Of a stretch of 12,047 nucleotides of DNA, positions 12,046-12,047 are shown piece after piece. Each line of letters opens with the position of its first letter. The first letter of the stretch is position 1. The stretch is from Pyrodictiaceae archaeon (GTDB lineage: Archaea > Thermoproteota > Thermoprotei_A > Sulfolobales > Pyrodictiaceae). The stretch is from NCBI GenBank assembly GCA_027046105.1, contig JALTZQ010000158.1, positions 1 through 12,047 of the forward strand, written 5' to 3'. Below the pieces are notes generated by a model that worked only from the letters and a program-made list of their open reading frames with translations, was not told the DNA's origin and made no database searches. A program made the translations under genes and the position numbers.

Positions 12046-12047
12046 CT

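Overview
This window looks like chromosomal DNA from a hyperthermophilic crenarchaeon, most likely of the Pyrodictiaceae/Desulfurococcales type. The evidence is an archaeal SRP19 gene, a Thg1-like 3'-5' polymerase, archaeal TATA boxes with short leaders, GGTG/GAGG-type ribosome binding sites, heavy use of TTG and GTG starts (6 of 11 well-supported genes as called here begin with TTG), and crenarchaeal-style membrane-anchored, Pro/Thr-rich surface proteins. The genus is inferred from gene content, not read from a marker.

Left part (1-4.6 kb): ordinary housekeeping and transport. After a weakly supported stretch with a gene tail and a KEKE-type mini-ORF come a PiT phosphate permease (minus), a divergent MacB/FtsX-type ABC permease (plus) followed closely by SRP19 (plus), and a convergent BMP/PnrA-family substrate-binding protein on a Pro/Ser/Thr stalk (minus). 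Neither transport protein has its ATPase or partner permease here.

Centre (4.7-9.3 kb): a compact signalling cluster, the most interesting part of the window. It contains a zinc-ribbon plus FHA protein (minus), a membrane-anchored proline-rich zinc-ribbon protein (minus), a two-helix membrane protein (plus) five bases ahead of a kinase-FHA fusion (plus), and a second kinase with a degenerate FHA-like tail (minus) whose 3' end overlaps the first kinase gene. The three non-kinase proteins share short Thr-x-Val motifs in disordered segments. These are good candidates for phosphothreonine sites written by the kinases and read by the FHA domains. The kinases are each degenerate in a different ATP-site element: the first lacks the beta3 lysine and the alphaC glutamate, the second lacks the glycine loop. 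No PP2C-type phosphatase is visible.

Right part (9.4-12 kb): a protein resembling the Nmad3 'nucleotide modification associated' family (plus), convergent and overlapping with a Thg1-like protein (minus) that sits downstream of a pol-beta-superfamily nucleotidyltransferase (minus). Short palindromes abut the TATA boxes of the kinase/Nmad3-like intergenic region and of the nucleotidyltransferase promoter. The last 370 bases hold a GC-rich segment with strong inverted repeats and possibly the tail of a minus-strand gene running off the edge.

No CRISPR array, insertion sequence, rRNA or convincing tRNA was seen.
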